From Microvirga terrae (GTDB lineage Bacteria > Pseudomonadota > Alphaproteobacteria > Rhizobiales > Beijerinckiaceae): 64,000 bases of DNA. The stretch spans positions 1,612,001-1,676,000 of the forward strand of contig NZ_CP102845.1 of assembly GCF_013307435.2 (NCBI RefSeq). The letters are read 5' to 3'. The first letter of the stretch is position 1, and every line of letters starts with the position of its first letter. Shown one piece after another: positions 48,707 to 59,983 of this stretch. The notes below the pieces were generated by a model that was given only the letters and a program-made list of their open reading frames with translations, was not told where the DNA came from and did not search any database. The position numbers and the translations under genes were made by a program.

Positions 48707-50812
48707 CTATCGCGTGAACGACGTCGCGTTGCCCGCATCCACGTTGATGATGTTGCCGGTCGACTTCGCCGATAGGTCGGATGCGAGGAAGTAGATCGCC
48801 TCGGCAATGTCCTCCGGGAAGACGTTCAGCTTCAGCAGGGAGCGCTTGCGGTAATGCTCCTCCAGCTCGTCGACGGCGAGCTTCGACGAGGCGGCGCGCT
48901 GCTCGCGCCATTCGCCGGTCCAGATCTTGGAGCCGCGCAGCACGGCGTCGGGGTTGACCGTGTTCACGCGGATGCCGGCGTCTGCCCCCTCCAGGGCCAG
49001 GCAGCGGGCGAGGTGGATCTCCGCCGCCTTCGCGGTGCAATAGGCCGAGGCGTTGGGCGAGGAGGCGAGCCCGTTCTTCGACGAGACGAAGACCACGTTG
49101 CCGCCGAGCTTCTGGCGCCGGAACAGGCGGAAGGCCTCCCGCGAGACGAGGAAATAGCCCGTCGCCAGAATGTCGATGTTGCGGTTCCACATCGCCAGGT
49201 CGGTGTCCTCGACGGGCGCCGAGGAGGCGATGCCGGCATTGGACACGAGGATGTCGATGCCGCCGAATTCGACGCTGGCCTCGATGAAGGAGGATAGGAC
49301 TTCCGGCTCGCTCGTGACGTTGAGCGTCACGCCGCGCACGGAATCCTGCCCGTAACGCTTGGAGAAATCCTCCACCGTGCCGGTCAGCGAATCCTGATCG
49401 ATGTCCGCCAGCACCACGCAGGCGCCCTCAGTCACCAGCCGCTCGGCCGTGGCTCGGCCGATGCCGCCGGCGCCGCCGGTGATGAAGGCCACGCGGCCCG
49501 CAAGGCTCTTGGGCTTCGGCATGCGCTGGAGCTTGGCTTCTTCGAGCAGCCAGTACTCGATGTCGAAGGCTTCCTGCTCGGGAAGACCCTGATACTCGGA
49601 CACCGAGGAGGCACCGCGCATCACGTTGATGGCATTGACGTAGAACTCGCTCGCGATGCGCGCCGTCGCCTTGTCGCGGGCGAAGGACAGCATGCCGACG
49701 CCGGGGATCAGGAAGATCACCGGGTTGGGATCGCGCATCTTCGGGCTGTTCGGGTGCTTCGACTGCTCGTAGTAGCGGGTGTAATCGGCCCGGTAGGCTT
49801 CGAGCGCCGCATTGAGACCGGCGAGAACCGCGTCGACGTCCGGCGCCTTCGGGTCGAAGTCGAGCACGAGCGGGCGGATCTTCGTGCGCAGGAAGTGGTC
49901 GGGGCAGCTTGTGCCGAGCTGGGCCAGGGGCTTCAGGTCGGCCGAGTTGACGAATTCGAGCACCGCATCCTGGTCGTCGAAATGACCGAGCTTGCGCTCC
50001 GCCTGGCCGATCCTGCCGCGGATCTCCGGCATCAGGCGCGCGGCGATCCTGCGGCGCTCGTCGCGCGCGAGGCTCGACGTCACGGCGCCGCCGAAGACCG
50101 GCTTGCCGGCCGTCCTTTCGGCGAACCACTGGATGGCCCGGTTGATGATGCGCAGGGTCAGCGCGTAGCATTCCTTGGCGTCGTCCGCCCAGGTGAAGAG
50201 GCCGTGGCTCTCGAGCACCACGCCCTTGGCATCGGGATTAGCCCTGGCGAAAGCCTCCAGATCGAGGCCGAGCTGGAATCCGGGGCGGCGCCAGGGGAGC
50301 CAGCCGATCTCGTCGCCGAAGATCTCCCGGGTCAGCTCGCGCGAATTCCTGGACGCGGCGATCGCGATGATCGCATCGGGATGCATGTGATCCACATGCT
50401 TGTAGGGCAGGAAGCCGTGGAGCGGCGTGTCGATGGACGCCGCCCGCGTGTTGAGATTGAACGTGGCATGGGGCAGGAAGCCGACCATGCGGTCCTCGTC
50501 CTCGACGCTCTTGTAGAGGGTCTTCAGGGAGCGCAGCTTGTCCATGTAGAGGGTCGCGAAGCCGTCGAGCTTGATCGTGCCCACGTCGCCGCCCGACCCC
50601 TTGACCCAGAGCACCTCGGCCTTCTCGCCCGTGAGCGGATCGGTCTCGATCACCTTGGCCGAGGTGTTGCCGCCGCCGTAATTGGTGATCCGCTTGTCGG
50701 CGCCGAGCAGATTGGAGCGGTAGAGCAGGAGGCCCGGCTCGTCGAGAGTGGCCGCCTTGGCGTCGTCCCAGTGATTGTCGAGGAGTTTGACGGCTTGGGT
50801 CGCGGTGTCCAC
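48707..50812 (-). CDS. rhaD: Bifunctional rhamnulose-1-phosphate aldolase / short-chain dehydrogenase
   Basis: A 701-residue fusion. The N-terminal class II aldolase domain (about 20-260) cleaves rhamnulose 1-phosphate to DHAP and L-lactaldehyde; its metal histidines lie in KHVDHMHPDAIIAIA and ESHGLFTW. After a middle region, a Rossmann SDR domain (about 430-700) has GGAGGIGRATAERL and the YCTAKAAE motif of the Tyr-Lys pair; it probably oxidises or reduces the lactaldehyde. This fused form is the rhizobial one. It is divergent to rhaR; the GATCA repeats lie in between. Confidence 0.94.
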   Translation of the reverse strand: MDTATQAVKLLDNHWDDAKAATLDEPGLLLYRSNLLGADKRITNYGGGNTSAKVIETDPLTGEKAEVLWVKGSGGDVGTIKLDGFATLYMDKLRSLKTLYKSVEDEDRMVGFLPHATFNLNTRAASIDTPLHGFLPYKHVDHMHPDAIIAIAASRNSRELTREIFGDEIGWLPWRRPGFQLGLDLEAFARANPDAKGVVLESHGLFTWADDAKECYALTLRIINRAIQWFAERTAGKPVFGGAVTSSLARDERRRIAARLMPEIRGRIGQAERKLGHFDDQDAVLEFVNSADLKPLAQLGTSCPDHFLRTKIRPLVLDFDPKAPDVDAVLAGLNAALEAYRADYTRYYEQSKHPNSPKMRDPNPVIFLIPGVGMLSFARDKATARIASEFYVNAINVMRGASSVSEYQGLPEQEAFDIEYWLLEEAKLQRMPKPKSLAGRVAFITGGAGGIGRATAERLVTEGACVVLADIDQDSLTGTVEDFSKRYGQDSVRGVTLNVTSEPEVLSSFIEASVEFGGIDILVSNAGIASSAPVEDTDLAMWNRNIDILATGYFLVSREAFRLFRRQKLGGNVVFVSSKNGLASSPNASAYCTAKAAEIHLARCLALEGADAGIRVNTVNPDAVLRGSKIWTGEWREQRAASSKLAVDELEEHYRKRSLLKLNVFPEDIAEAIYFLASDLSAKSTGNIINVDAGNATSFTR

Positions 50813-50900
50813 GGTGTCCTCCTGATCGCTCGCGGGGGCGCAATCTGCCCCGATTTGAGCCGAAAGGTGGCGGGAGCCTCCGAGGATGTCAACCAGAAAC

Positions 50901-50930
50901 GATCAAATATGATCATTTGCGATCATTATA
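50901..50930. promoter_or_regulatory. Three phased GATCA repeats in the rhaD-rhaR control region
   Basis: GATCAAATAT, GATCATTTGC and GATCATTATA occupy 50901-50910, 50911-50920 and 50921-50930: three direct repeats with exactly 10-bp period, one per helical turn. Each unit overlaps an inverted TGATC, giving ATGATCAT in the middle. Single GATC-like copies recur at 50962, 51016 and 51025. DeoR-family repressors often bind phased direct repeats, so this is the probable operator of RhaR, controlling both divergent operons. Confidence 0.7.
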
Positions 50931-51054
50931 CGAAGGTCCTATCATTCTGTTGATTGACTGTGATCGGTTCGCGGCTCAGTCTCAGTCGGAACTTGCGTGA
51001 ATGTGAAAGGTCCCTGATCCTTCCGATCATCGTAGCGCCGCCCGTCGAGGAACC

Positions 51055-51867
51055 ATGCACGAACGTGAAAGGCACCGGATCATCCTGAGCGCCGTCCAGG
51101 AGAAGCCGGTCGCGACAGTCCAGGATCTCGTGGAGCTGACCTCCGCGTCGGAGGCCACGATCCGCCGCGACATCGCGGCCCTCCATGTTCAGGGGCGCCT
51201 GCGGCGCGTCCGCGGCGGCGCGGAGGCCCTTCACCCGGCCCAGATCGGCAGCCTCGCGGCCAAGCCCTTCCGCGTCTCGGAGGCGGAGAACATCGCCAAG
51301 AAGCGCGCCATCGCCCGCGAGGCCGTGGCTTTGTGCACCGAGGGCGACGCCATCATCATCAATGGCGGCACGACCACGTTCCAGATGGTGCATTACCTGT
51401 CGGCCCGGCGGCTGCAGGTCTTCACGAACTCGTTCGCTATCGCCGAGCACCTCGTCAAGCATTCCAAGAACCAGGTGATGCTGCCGGGCGGTTCGATCTA
51501 TCGCGACCAGAGCATCATCCTCTCGCCGTTCGAGAACGACGTGACGCGCAACTTCTACGCACGCCGCATGTTCATGGGCGCCCAAGGCGTCGGCACGCTG
51601 GGCGTCATGGAGCAGGACGCCCTGATCATCCAGGCCGAGCAGAAGCTCATCAATCAGGCGGACGAGCTGGTCCTGATGGTGGATTCCACCAAGTTCCAGC
51701 GCCGCTCCAGCCTCATTCTCTGTCCCCTCGACAGGGTCTCCACGCTGATCACCGACGACGCCATCCCGGATTCGGCCAGGACCATGATCGAGAATGCGGG
51801 AATCAAGCTGATCATCGCCCGAACGACGGCGGCCGATCAGTCGATGGAATCCTCATCGGCGGCCTGA
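51055..51867 (+). CDS. rhaR: DeoR-family regulator of rhamnose use
   Basis: A 270-residue DeoR/GlpR repressor. The N-terminal winged helix (HERERHRIILSAVQEKPVATVQDLVELTSASEATIRRDIAAL) binds DNA; the C-terminal domain (about 75-250) is the sugar-phosphate-isomerase-like sensor with GDAIIINGGTTTFQM. It heads the plus-strand rha operon. In R. leguminosarum the RhaR protein represses the rha genes, which suits the operator candidates just upstream. rhaS follows after 36 nt. Confidence 0.93.
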   Translation: MHERERHRIILSAVQEKPVATVQDLVELTSASEATIRRDIAALHVQGRLRRVRGGAEALHPAQIGSLAAKPFRVSEAENIAKKRAIAREAVALCTEGDAIIINGGTTTFQMVHYLSARRLQVFTNSFAIAEHLVKHSKNQVMLPGGSIYRDQSIILSPFENDVTRNFYARRMFMGAQGVGTLGVMEQDALIIQAEQKLINQADELVLMVDSTKFQRRSSLILCPLDRVSTLITDDAIPDSARTMIENAGIKLIIARTTAADQSMESSSAA

Positions 51868-51903
51868 GAGCCGGCGAGAGGTGCTTTGAAAGGGAGGAAG
51901 AAC

Positions 51904-52899
51904 ATGAAAGCATTTGCGAAGCTCGCCCTCGGCACGGCACTCGGTCTGGCCCTGTTCGCCGGCCAGGCCAGCGCCCAGACCATGAAGATCGGCCTCGTGG
52001 CAAAATCCCTCGGCAACGGCTTCTTCGAAGCGGCCAACAAGGGCGCCCAGGAAGCCGCCAAGGAGCTGGGCGGCGTCGAGGTGATCTATACCGGTCCGAC
52101 CAGCACGACCGCCGAAGGCCAGATCGAGGTGATCAACGCGCTCATCGCCCAGCGAGTCGACGCGATCGCGATCTCGGCCAACGATCCGGATGCGGTCGTC
52201 CCGGCGCTGAAACGGGCCGCGCAGCGCGGCATCAAGGTGATCTCGTGGGATTCCGCCGTCGGCAAGGACGGACGCATCGTTCACCTTAACCCGTCGTCGA
52301 ACGAGCTGATCGGCAACATGTGCCTGAAGCTCGCCGCGTCCCATCTGCCTGACGGCAAGGGCGACTTCGCGATCCTGTCGGCGACCTCCACCTCGACCAA
52401 CCAGAACACCTGGATCGCCGAGATGAAGAAGCAGCTTCCGAAATATCCGGGGTTGAACCTCGTCACCACCGTGTACGGTGACGATCTGGCCGACAAGAGC
52501 TACCGCGAAGCGCAGGGCCTGCTGAAGTCGCATCCGAACGTGAAGGTGATCGTCGCCCCGACCACGGTGGGCGTGCTCGCCGCCTCGCAGGTGGTGAAGG
52601 ATGCCGGCAAGATCGGTCAGGTCTACGTGACGGGCCTCGGCCTTCCGTCCGAAATGGCCGGAGCCGTCCATTCCGGCGCTACGAAGGAATTCGCGATCTG
52701 GAACCCGATCGACCTCGGCTACTCGGCCACGCAGATCGCCTATCGCCTCGTGAAGGGCGAGACCGACGGCAAGCCCGGTTCCGAGATCAATGCCGGTCGC
52801 ATGGGCAAGATCAAGATCGGCGACAACGGCGAGGCCGCCATGGCCGACCCCTTCGTCTACAACAAGAGCAACGTCGACGAGTTCGCCAAGATCTTCTGA
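51904..52899 (+). CDS. rhaS: Rhamnose ABC transporter, substrate-binding protein
   Basis: A periplasmic sugar-binding protein of 331 residues with a Sec signal peptide (MKAFAKLALGTALGLALFAGQASA). The mature protein shows the type I binding-protein fold (MKIGLVAKSLGNGFFEAANKGAQEAAKEL, ISANDPDAVVPALKRA, VISWDSAVGKDG) of the rhamnose/autoinducer-2 group. It is part of a four-gene importer with RhaT, RhaP and RhaQ. The start at 51904 was chosen because the signal peptide begins there. Confidence 0.94.
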   Translation: MKAFAKLALGTALGLALFAGQASAQTMKIGLVAKSLGNGFFEAANKGAQEAAKELGGVEVIYTGPTSTTAEGQIEVINALIAQRVDAIAISANDPDAVVPALKRAAQRGIKVISWDSAVGKDGRIVHLNPSSNELIGNMCLKLAASHLPDGKGDFAILSATSTSTNQNTWIAEMKKQLPKYPGLNLVTTVYGDDLADKSYREAQGLLKSHPNVKVIVAPTTVGVLAASQVVKDAGKIGQVYVTGLGLPSEMAGAVHSGATKEFAIWNPIDLGYSATQIAYRLVKGETDGKPGSEINAGRMGKIKIGDNGEAAMADPFVYNKSNVDEFAKIF

Positions 52900-52976
52900 G
52901 ATCGCTTCAAGCCACACAGGGAGGGCGCAGCGATCCGCGTCCTCCCTGCACTCATCGGCGATTGACAGGCTTTTCC

Positions 52977-54494
<1,518 letters not shown>

Positions 54495-54518
54495 CGACAA
54501 GGAAGCTGGAACCGATCG

Positions 54519-55538
54519 ATGAGCCGAATCCTGAAATACCGTGAACTCCTGCTGGTCGCGATCATCGCGGTCCTGATCGCGGTGTTCTCCTTCCGCGCGC
54601 CGGGCTTCGCCGCTCCGGAGAGCCTTGCGAACATCTTCAACGACACGTCCATCCTGATGATCCTGGCGCTCGGCCAGATGGCCGTGATCCTCACCAAGTC
54701 CATCGACCTGTCTGTGGCCGCCAACCTGTCCTTCACCGGCATGGCGATCGCCATGACGAACGCGGCCTTTCCGCAGATCCCGCTGCCGCTCCTCATCGCG
54801 GCCGCCATGGGACTCGGTGCGCTGCTCGGGGCGATCAACGGCTTCATGGTCTGGAGGATCGGCATCCCGTCCATCGTGGCGACGCTGGGCACGCTCACGA
54901 TCTACCGCGGCATGGCGTTCGTGCTCTCGGGCGGCGCCTGGGTCAACCAGACCCAGATGACTCCGGCCTTCCTCAATACGCCGCGCGTCTCCCTGCTCGG
55001 ACTCCCGCTGCTCGGCTGGACGGCCATCCTGGTAATTGCCGCCATCAGCCTTGTGTTCACCCGCACGGTGTTCGGGCGTGCGCTCTACGCCGCGGGCGGC
55101 AATCCGACGGCGGCGCTCTATGCCGGCATCGACGTGGGCCGCACCCGGTTCTTCGCCTTCGTCCTGTCGGGCGCTCTGGCGGGCCTTTGCGGCTATCTCT
55201 GGGTGTCCCGCTATGCGGTCGCCTATGTGGACATCGCGGCCGGGTTCGAGCTCGACACGGTGGCGGCCTGCGTGATCGGCGGGATCTCGACCCTCGGCGG
55301 CATCGGGTCCGTCGGCAGCGCCGTTCTCGGGGCCCTGTTCCTCGGCGTGATCAAGAACGCGCTTCCGGTGATCAACATCTCGCCGTTCTGGCAGATGGCT
55401 ATCTCCGGCTTCGTGATCATCGTGGCCGTCCTCTTCAACGCCCGGCAGGAGAAGCGGAAGGGTCGCCTCATCCTGCGCGACGCCGTCAAACGCGGTCCGA
55501 CGCTGTCGGAAGCGCCAGCCGAGGGAGCCGCCGCATGA
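54519..55538 (+). CDS. rhaP: Rhamnose ABC transporter permease
   Basis: A 339-residue RbsC/AraH-type permease with about ten helices; family motifs are [32 protein letters not shown] and [17 protein letters not shown] near the coupling loop. The C-terminus is polar ([14 protein letters not shown]...). Overlaps rhaQ by 4 nt, as expected for a heterodimeric permease. Confidence 0.94.
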   Translation: MSRILKYRELLLVAIIAVLIAVFSFRAPGFAAPESLANIFNDTSILMILALGQMAVILTKSIDLSVAANLSFTGMAIAMTNAAFPQIPLPLLIAAAMGLGALLGAINGFMVWRIGIPSIVATLGTLTIYRGMAFVLSGGAWVNQTQMTPAFLNTPRVSLLGLPLLGWTAILVIAAISLVFTRTVFGRALYAAGGNPTAALYAGIDVGRTRFFAFVLSGALAGLCGYLWVSRYAVAYVDIAAGFELDTVAACVIGGISTLGGIGSVGSAVLGALFLGVIKNALPVINISPFWQMAISGFVIIVAVLFNARQEKRKGRLILRDAVKRGPTLSEAPAEGAAA

Positions 55539-56581
55539 GCACGCTCATTCTGGAGAAGCAGCTGGCCCGGCACATCCCCGACAAGCTCTCCACGCCCGCC
55601 GGGCGAATCCTCGGCAGCTGGGAGACCCTGCTGGCCGCGGTCGCCATCGCGATCTTCATCGCCAATTCCCTGGCGTCGCCTCACTTCCTCGATCTGTGGA
55701 ATCTGTCGGACGCCACCTACAACTTCACCGAGAAGGCGATGATCGCCTTCGCCATGACGCTGCTGATCATCTCGGGCGAGATCGACCTGTCGGTGGCGGC
55801 CGTCATCGCCCTGGCGTCGACCGCCATGGGAGCCGCCGCGCAGGCGGGATTCCAGACGCCGGCGCTGGTTGGGGTCGGGCTCGGCGTCGGGCTGCTCTGC
55901 GGGGCCTTCAACGGCTTTCTGGTCGCGCGGATCGGCCTGCCCTCCATCGTCGTGACCATCGGCACCATGAGCCTGTTCCGCGGCATCGCCCAGATCGTCC
56001 TCGGCGACCAGGCTTATGGCGGCTATCCGGCGAGCTTCGCGTGGTTCGGGCAGGGCTACATGTCGGACTTCTCCTGGTGGCCGACGCTTCCCGGATTCGA
56101 GGTGGTGACCTTCGAGATGGTGGCATTCCTGATCCTCGCCGTCCTGTTCGGCATCCTGCTCCACTGGACGGTCTTCGGGCGCTGGATCTACGCCATCGGC
56201 AACAACGCCTTCGCGGCGCAGTTCTCCGGCATCCCGGTCCGGCGCACCAAGTTCACCCTGTTCCTGATGACCGGGCTCATGAGCGGGTTCGCGGCCGTAT
56301 GCCTCACGTCCCGCCTAGGCTCGACGCGCCACACCATCGCGGCGGGCTGGGAGCTCGAGGTGGTCACCATGGCGGTGCTCGGCGGTGTGAGCATCCTCGG
56401 CGGCTCCGGCACGATCCCGGGCGTGGTGCTCGCCGCCATCGTCATGGGGCTCGTCACCTTCGGGCTCGGCCTTCTCAACGTTCCCGGCATCGTCATGTCG
56501 ATCTTCATCGGCCTCCTGCTGATCCTCGTGATCGCGCTGCCCATCGTGTTCCGCCGCATCCGCTCGAGGACCCCCGCATGA
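55535..56581 (+). CDS. rhaQ: Rhamnose ABC transporter permease
   Basis: A 348-residue permease of the same family as RhaP, with about ten helices. The motifs [35 protein letters not shown] and [19 protein letters not shown] correspond to those in RhaP. Both ends overlap neighbours (ATGA to rhaP and to rhaU), so the complex is made from one coupled message. Confidence 0.94.
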   Translation: MSTLILEKQLARHIPDKLSTPAGRILGSWETLLAAVAIAIFIANSLASPHFLDLWNLSDATYNFTEKAMIAFAMTLLIISGEIDLSVAAVIALASTAMGAAAQAGFQTPALVGVGLGVGLLCGAFNGFLVARIGLPSIVVTIGTMSLFRGIAQIVLGDQAYGGYPASFAWFGQGYMSDFSWWPTLPGFEVVTFEMVAFLILAVLFGILLHWTVFGRWIYAIGNNAFAAQFSGIPVRRTKFTLFLMTGLMSGFAAVCLTSRLGSTRHTIAAGWELEVVTMAVLGGVSILGGSGTIPGVVLAAIVMGLVTFGLGLLNVPGIVMSIFIGLLLILVIALPIVFRRIRSRTPA

Positions 56582-56901
56582 GTGCCAGGGAAAAAGTCGC
56601 GTTCAAGATGCAGCTCAGTCCCGGCATGGAGGAGGAATACCGCCGCCGGCACGACGAGATCTGGCCGGAACTGGTCGAACTCCTGAAGGACGCCGGTGTC
56701 GAGGACTACTCGATCCATCTCGACCGGGAGACCGGGATCCTGTTCGGCGTTCTGTGGCGGCGGACGGATCATCGCATGGCGGATCTGCCCGGCCATCCGG
56801 TGATGAAGCGCTGGTGGGCCCACATGGCGGACATCATGGCGACCAATCCCGACAATTCGCCGCTCGACACGCCGCTCGTCACCGTCTTCCATATGGCGTG
56901 A
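56578..56901 (+). CDS. rhaU: L-rhamnose mutarotase
   Basis: Interconverts the alpha and beta anomers of L-rhamnose. It has 107 residues of the RhaM/RhaU family, with [27 protein letters not shown], the active-site YSIHLD and WWAHMADIM. It starts within the rhaQ stop and ends 4 nt before rhaK. In R. leguminosarum RhaU is required for full rhamnose growth. Confidence 0.95.
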   Translation: MSAREKVAFKMQLSPGMEEEYRRRHDEIWPELVELLKDAGVEDYSIHLDRETGILFGVLWRRTDHRMADLPGHPVMKRWWAHMADIMATNPDNSPLDTPLVTVFHMA

Positions 56902-56905
56902 TCCC

Positions 56906-58279
56906 ATGAAAGTCGCTGTGCTCGATGTCGGCAAGACCAATGTGAAGGCCGTCATCGTCGATGCCGACGAGAGGCGTGAAGTCGCCGCCCGCACGCGTCC
57001 CAACAGGGTGCTGACCGACGGACCCTATCCGCATTTTGACGTGGACGGGATCTTCGCGTTCTTCATGCAGTCCCTGAAGGAGCTCAACGCCGAGTGCGGG
57101 TTCGACGCCATCTCGATCACGGCCCACGGCGCGAGCGGTGCGCTTCTCGGGAAAGACGCCCTGGTGATGCCGGTCCTCGACTACGAGTTCGGCTACCCGC
57201 CGGAGATCGACGCCACGTATGACGCGATCAGGCCGCCCTTCTCGGAGACGTTCTCGCCGCGCCTACCCGGCGGCCTCAATCTCGGAGCACAGCTGCACTA
57301 TCAGAAGACCGCTTTCCCGCAGGCCTTCGAGACCACGCGCACCATCGTCACCTACCCGCAATATTGGGCCTGGAGGCTCACCGGCATCGCCGCGACGGAA
57401 GTGACGTCGCTCGGCTGCCACACCGATCTCTGGCGGCCGCAGCAGGGGAGCTTCTCCTCGCTCGTCGAGCGCCTGGGGATTGCCGACAAGCTGGCTCCCG
57501 TCCAAAAGCCGTCGGACCGTCTGGGTGATGTGACGGAGGACATCGCCGGGACGATCGGGCTCGCTCGCCCCGTGCCTGTCTATTGCGGCATCCACGACTC
57601 GAATGCGTCGCTGCTGCCCCATCTCGGTCAGCATCAGGCGCCGTTCGCCGTCGTCTCGACCGGCACATGGGTGGTGATCTTCGCGGTCGGCGGAGACCTG
57701 GATCACCTCGATCCGACCCGAGATACGCTCGCGAATGTGGACGCTCTCGGGCGCGCAGTGCCGTCGGCCCGCTTCATGGGCGGGCGTGAATTCGAGCTGC
57801 TCACAAAAGGCCAGGGGACGGCGACGCCGGACGCCATCCGCCGCATCGTGGACGAGCGCATTCTCCTGACGCCGGGCGTCGTGCCCGGATGCGGCCCGTT
57901 TCCCGCTGCACGCCATCGGGTCGTCAATGCGTCGAACGATCTGAATCCTGATGAGACCTATGTGGCGGCCTCGCTTTACGCGGCTCTCATGACGAAGGCT
58001 TGTCTCGATCTCACCCGCGCGGCAGGCCTGGTCATCGTCGAGGGTCCTTTCGCGCGCAATGCCCTCTATGTGGAAGCCCTGTCGAAAGCGGTCGGGCGCG
58101 CGGTCATTCCCGTTTCCGGCTCGACCGGGACAAGCATCGGCGCGGCGCTTCTTGCGCTTGGAACTTCAGATCCGCTCGCGGCTCGGGAACAGCCCGCGCC
58201 CGTCCTCAACCAGCTTCCGGCCGCGTTTCACGAATATTGTGCCGAGTGGGGCCTCCTTGTGGAGAAGGATGCCGTCTGA
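56906..58279 (+). CDS. rhaK: L-rhamnulose kinase (FGGY family)
   Basis: Phosphorylates rhamnulose to feed RhaD. It has 457 residues of the FGGY carbohydrate-kinase fold. ATP-binding pieces are VAVLDVGKTNVKAVIVD at the N-terminus and STGTWVVIFAVGG, with EGPFARNALYVEALSKAVG in the C-terminal half. In R. leguminosarum RhaK is also needed for uptake through the RhaSTPQ transporter, which suits its place at the end of the same operon. No terminator is seen after it. Confidence 0.93.
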   Translation: MKVAVLDVGKTNVKAVIVDADERREVAARTRPNRVLTDGPYPHFDVDGIFAFFMQSLKELNAECGFDAISITAHGASGALLGKDALVMPVLDYEFGYPPEIDATYDAIRPPFSETFSPRLPGGLNLGAQLHYQKTAFPQAFETTRTIVTYPQYWAWRLTGIAATEVTSLGCHTDLWRPQQGSFSSLVERLGIADKLAPVQKPSDRLGDVTEDIAGTIGLARPVPVYCGIHDSNASLLPHLGQHQAPFAVVSTGTWVVIFAVGGDLDHLDPTRDTLANVDALGRAVPSARFMGGREFELLTKGQGTATPDAIRRIVDERILLTPGVVPGCGPFPAARHRVVNASNDLNPDETYVAASLYAALMTKACLDLTRAAGLVIVEGPFARNALYVEALSKAVGRAVIPVSGSTGTSIGAALLALGTSDPLAAREQPAPVLNQLPAAFHEYCAEWGLLVEKDAV

Positions 58280-58746
58280 AGGTCTTTGGAGCACCCGCAG
58301 GGTTGCTGGAAGTCAGCTGACGAGCATTCGACAGAGATCAGAGTCGTCAGGCCGCGCCCGATTCAGTGAAGAAGATTGCATGTATCGTTAGAGCGTTCAC
58401 TCCGCATTAACTCGTTATAGTAAGAACAGCCATTAACCCTATCCTTAATCTGCCATATTGCAGCCGCACTGCGACGCTTACCTTAAGGCACAATGACCTT
58501 GAAACATTGGAAAAGCGAAACAGGCTGCTGATGAAATTGGAACGAAAGAACCTAACGTTTGCTGCAGACACGAACACGATCCTGTCTGAATTGGAACGCA
58601 CGATGGTCGCATCGATCGCTCTGATGAAGCGCCTGCGGCGCGAGAGAAGGCGTTCGGTCCGGGTGGAACGGTCGGGCGAAGAGCAGAGCGCCTGACCGAA
58701 GCGCGTTCGACGCAATCCCGAAAACGACGGCGCGGCTCTGCGCCAT
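58280..58746. other. 467-bp intergenic region after rhaK
   Basis: It holds a locally AT-rich stretch (about 58380-58490) and the possible small gene at 58531. I see no strong terminator, tRNA, or riboswitch. The short frame is discussed as its own entry. Confidence 0.5.
58531..58695 (+). CDS. Possible small basic protein (uncertain)
   Basis: A 54-codon open frame from ATG, giving MKLERKNLTFAADTNT... and an Arg-rich C-terminal part (MKRLRRERRRSVRVERSGEEQSA). The helical heptad look and basic tail are compatible with a small nucleic-acid- or protein-binding peptide. No recognised family and no strong ribosome binding site; the AT-rich upstream stretch could hold a promoter. Confidence 0.3.
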   Translation: MKLERKNLTFAADTNTILSELERTMVASIALMKRLRRERRRSVRVERSGEEQSA

Positions 58747-59817
58747 TCACCACGGGGGGCCAGCAGGAACCTCGATGCGTGAGCCGCGCTGATCGAAGGA
58801 AGTCGACATGGGTGACGCTCCGAAGCGGCTTCGATAATCTGTCGGGCAAATGCCCGTGTGGCGCTTGAACAGGTCTCGGAAGAAAATCACGTCGTCGTAC
58901 CCGACCGCCCGGCTCACCTCCTGGATCGTCTGCTGCCCGTCCTCCAGCAATCGTTTCGCCATGGTCACGCGAACGATGTGAATGTAGCTCATCGGCGTGT
59001 GACCGGTCGCATCCTTGAAGCGGCGAATGAAGTTGCGCGGACTCATGCCGACCCTGGCTGCGATGGCATCGACGCCAATCGACTGCCGAAAATGCTGGTG
59101 CACCCAATCCTGCGCGCGCTGGATGTTCTCATCCCTGTGATCCCTGCGAAGAACGACATCGGCAAAGGCGATTTGCCAGGTTCGCGGCATCTCGATGAGC
59201 AGGGCTTTGGCGCATTGCAAGGCGATGTCGCGGCCGGCAAGCCGCTCGACCAGATAAAGGCTCAAGTCAGCGGCTGAGTTGATGCCGCCGCTGCAGGCGA
59301 CGTGTCCGGCATCGGTGATCAGATAATCCGGCTGCCAGTCCACCTCCGGGAAGCGCTTGCGATAAACATCCGCCAATGCCCAATGGGTCGTTGCAGGCTC
59401 CCCGTCGAGCAGTCCCGCCTCGGCAAGCAGGGCGACCCCCGAACAGACACCGGCGATCCTCGCTCCTGCCTTGGCCCATGTCTGCAGCCAGGGGATGACG
59501 CCGGCGTTGCGCTCGATGACCGCGTCGATGGAATAGCCCGTCTGCATCAGTGTATCGAGCGGCAGCCCGCCCGCCGGGACGAAAACGAGATCCGGTCGCT
59601 CCACCGTCTCGACGGCGCTGGAGGGGAGAAGCGAGACCAGCTGATCCGTCACGGCCGGGCCACCTCCAAGGGAGGCCGTCGTCACGCGGAATCGTGGTTC
59701 CGGTGCCTTGCCGCTGAGAAGATTCCAAAGGGTCCCGGCATTGCGGAAGATCTCCATCGGGAGCAGGGCCGTCGAGGCGCAACCGCCATTCAGGAACAGA
59801 ACGACCACATGGAGCAT
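58747..59817 (-). CDS. GlxA-type AraC-family transcriptional regulator
   Basis: A 356-residue regulator. The N-terminal DJ-1/PfpI-like domain (1-185) has the nucleophile-elbow cysteine Cys125 in AGVCSGVALLAEAGLL. The C-terminal AraC DNA-binding domain (about 235-335) has two helix-turn-helix units: IAARVGMSPRNFIRRFKDATG and EVSRAVGYDDVIFFRDLFKRHTG. The family senses amines and related metabolites in some members; the ligand here is unknown. It is divergent to the TPR protein gene, which may be its target. Confidence 0.92.
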   Translation of the reverse strand: MLHVVVLFLNGGCASTALLPMEIFRNAGTLWNLLSGKAPEPRFRVTTASLGGGPAVTDQLVSLLPSSAVETVERPDLVFVPAGGLPLDTLMQTGYSIDAVIERNAGVIPWLQTWAKAGARIAGVCSGVALLAEAGLLDGEPATTHWALADVYRKRFPEVDWQPDYLITDAGHVACSGGINSAADLSLYLVERLAGRDIALQCAKALLIEMPRTWQIAFADVVLRRDHRDENIQRAQDWVHQHFRQSIGVDAIAARVGMSPRNFIRRFKDATGHTPMSYIHIVRVTMAKRLLEDGQQTIQEVSRAVGYDDVIFFRDLFKRHTGICPTDYRSRFGASPMSTSFDQRGSRIEVPAGPPW

Positions 59818-59983
59818 CGCGGGTCTCCTTGGCAGTCTTGCCCCCTCACGTTGTCATGATCGCCTCTCCCGGGCAAGTAAACTTCCAGGCACAGTCGAGC
59901 AGAGTTCGCCGCGTTCGCGGCTGGTGCCGGGCGAGTGCGCCCGCCGACGCCTTTCCCTTCCATCACTCCGGGAATTCGTGCTC

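Noticed and set aside
58407..58715. A 102-codon minus-strand frame after rhaK
   Set aside because: Arg/Ser/Phe-rich with no motif and poor start context; it overlaps the AT-rich patch and the plus-strand small frame.
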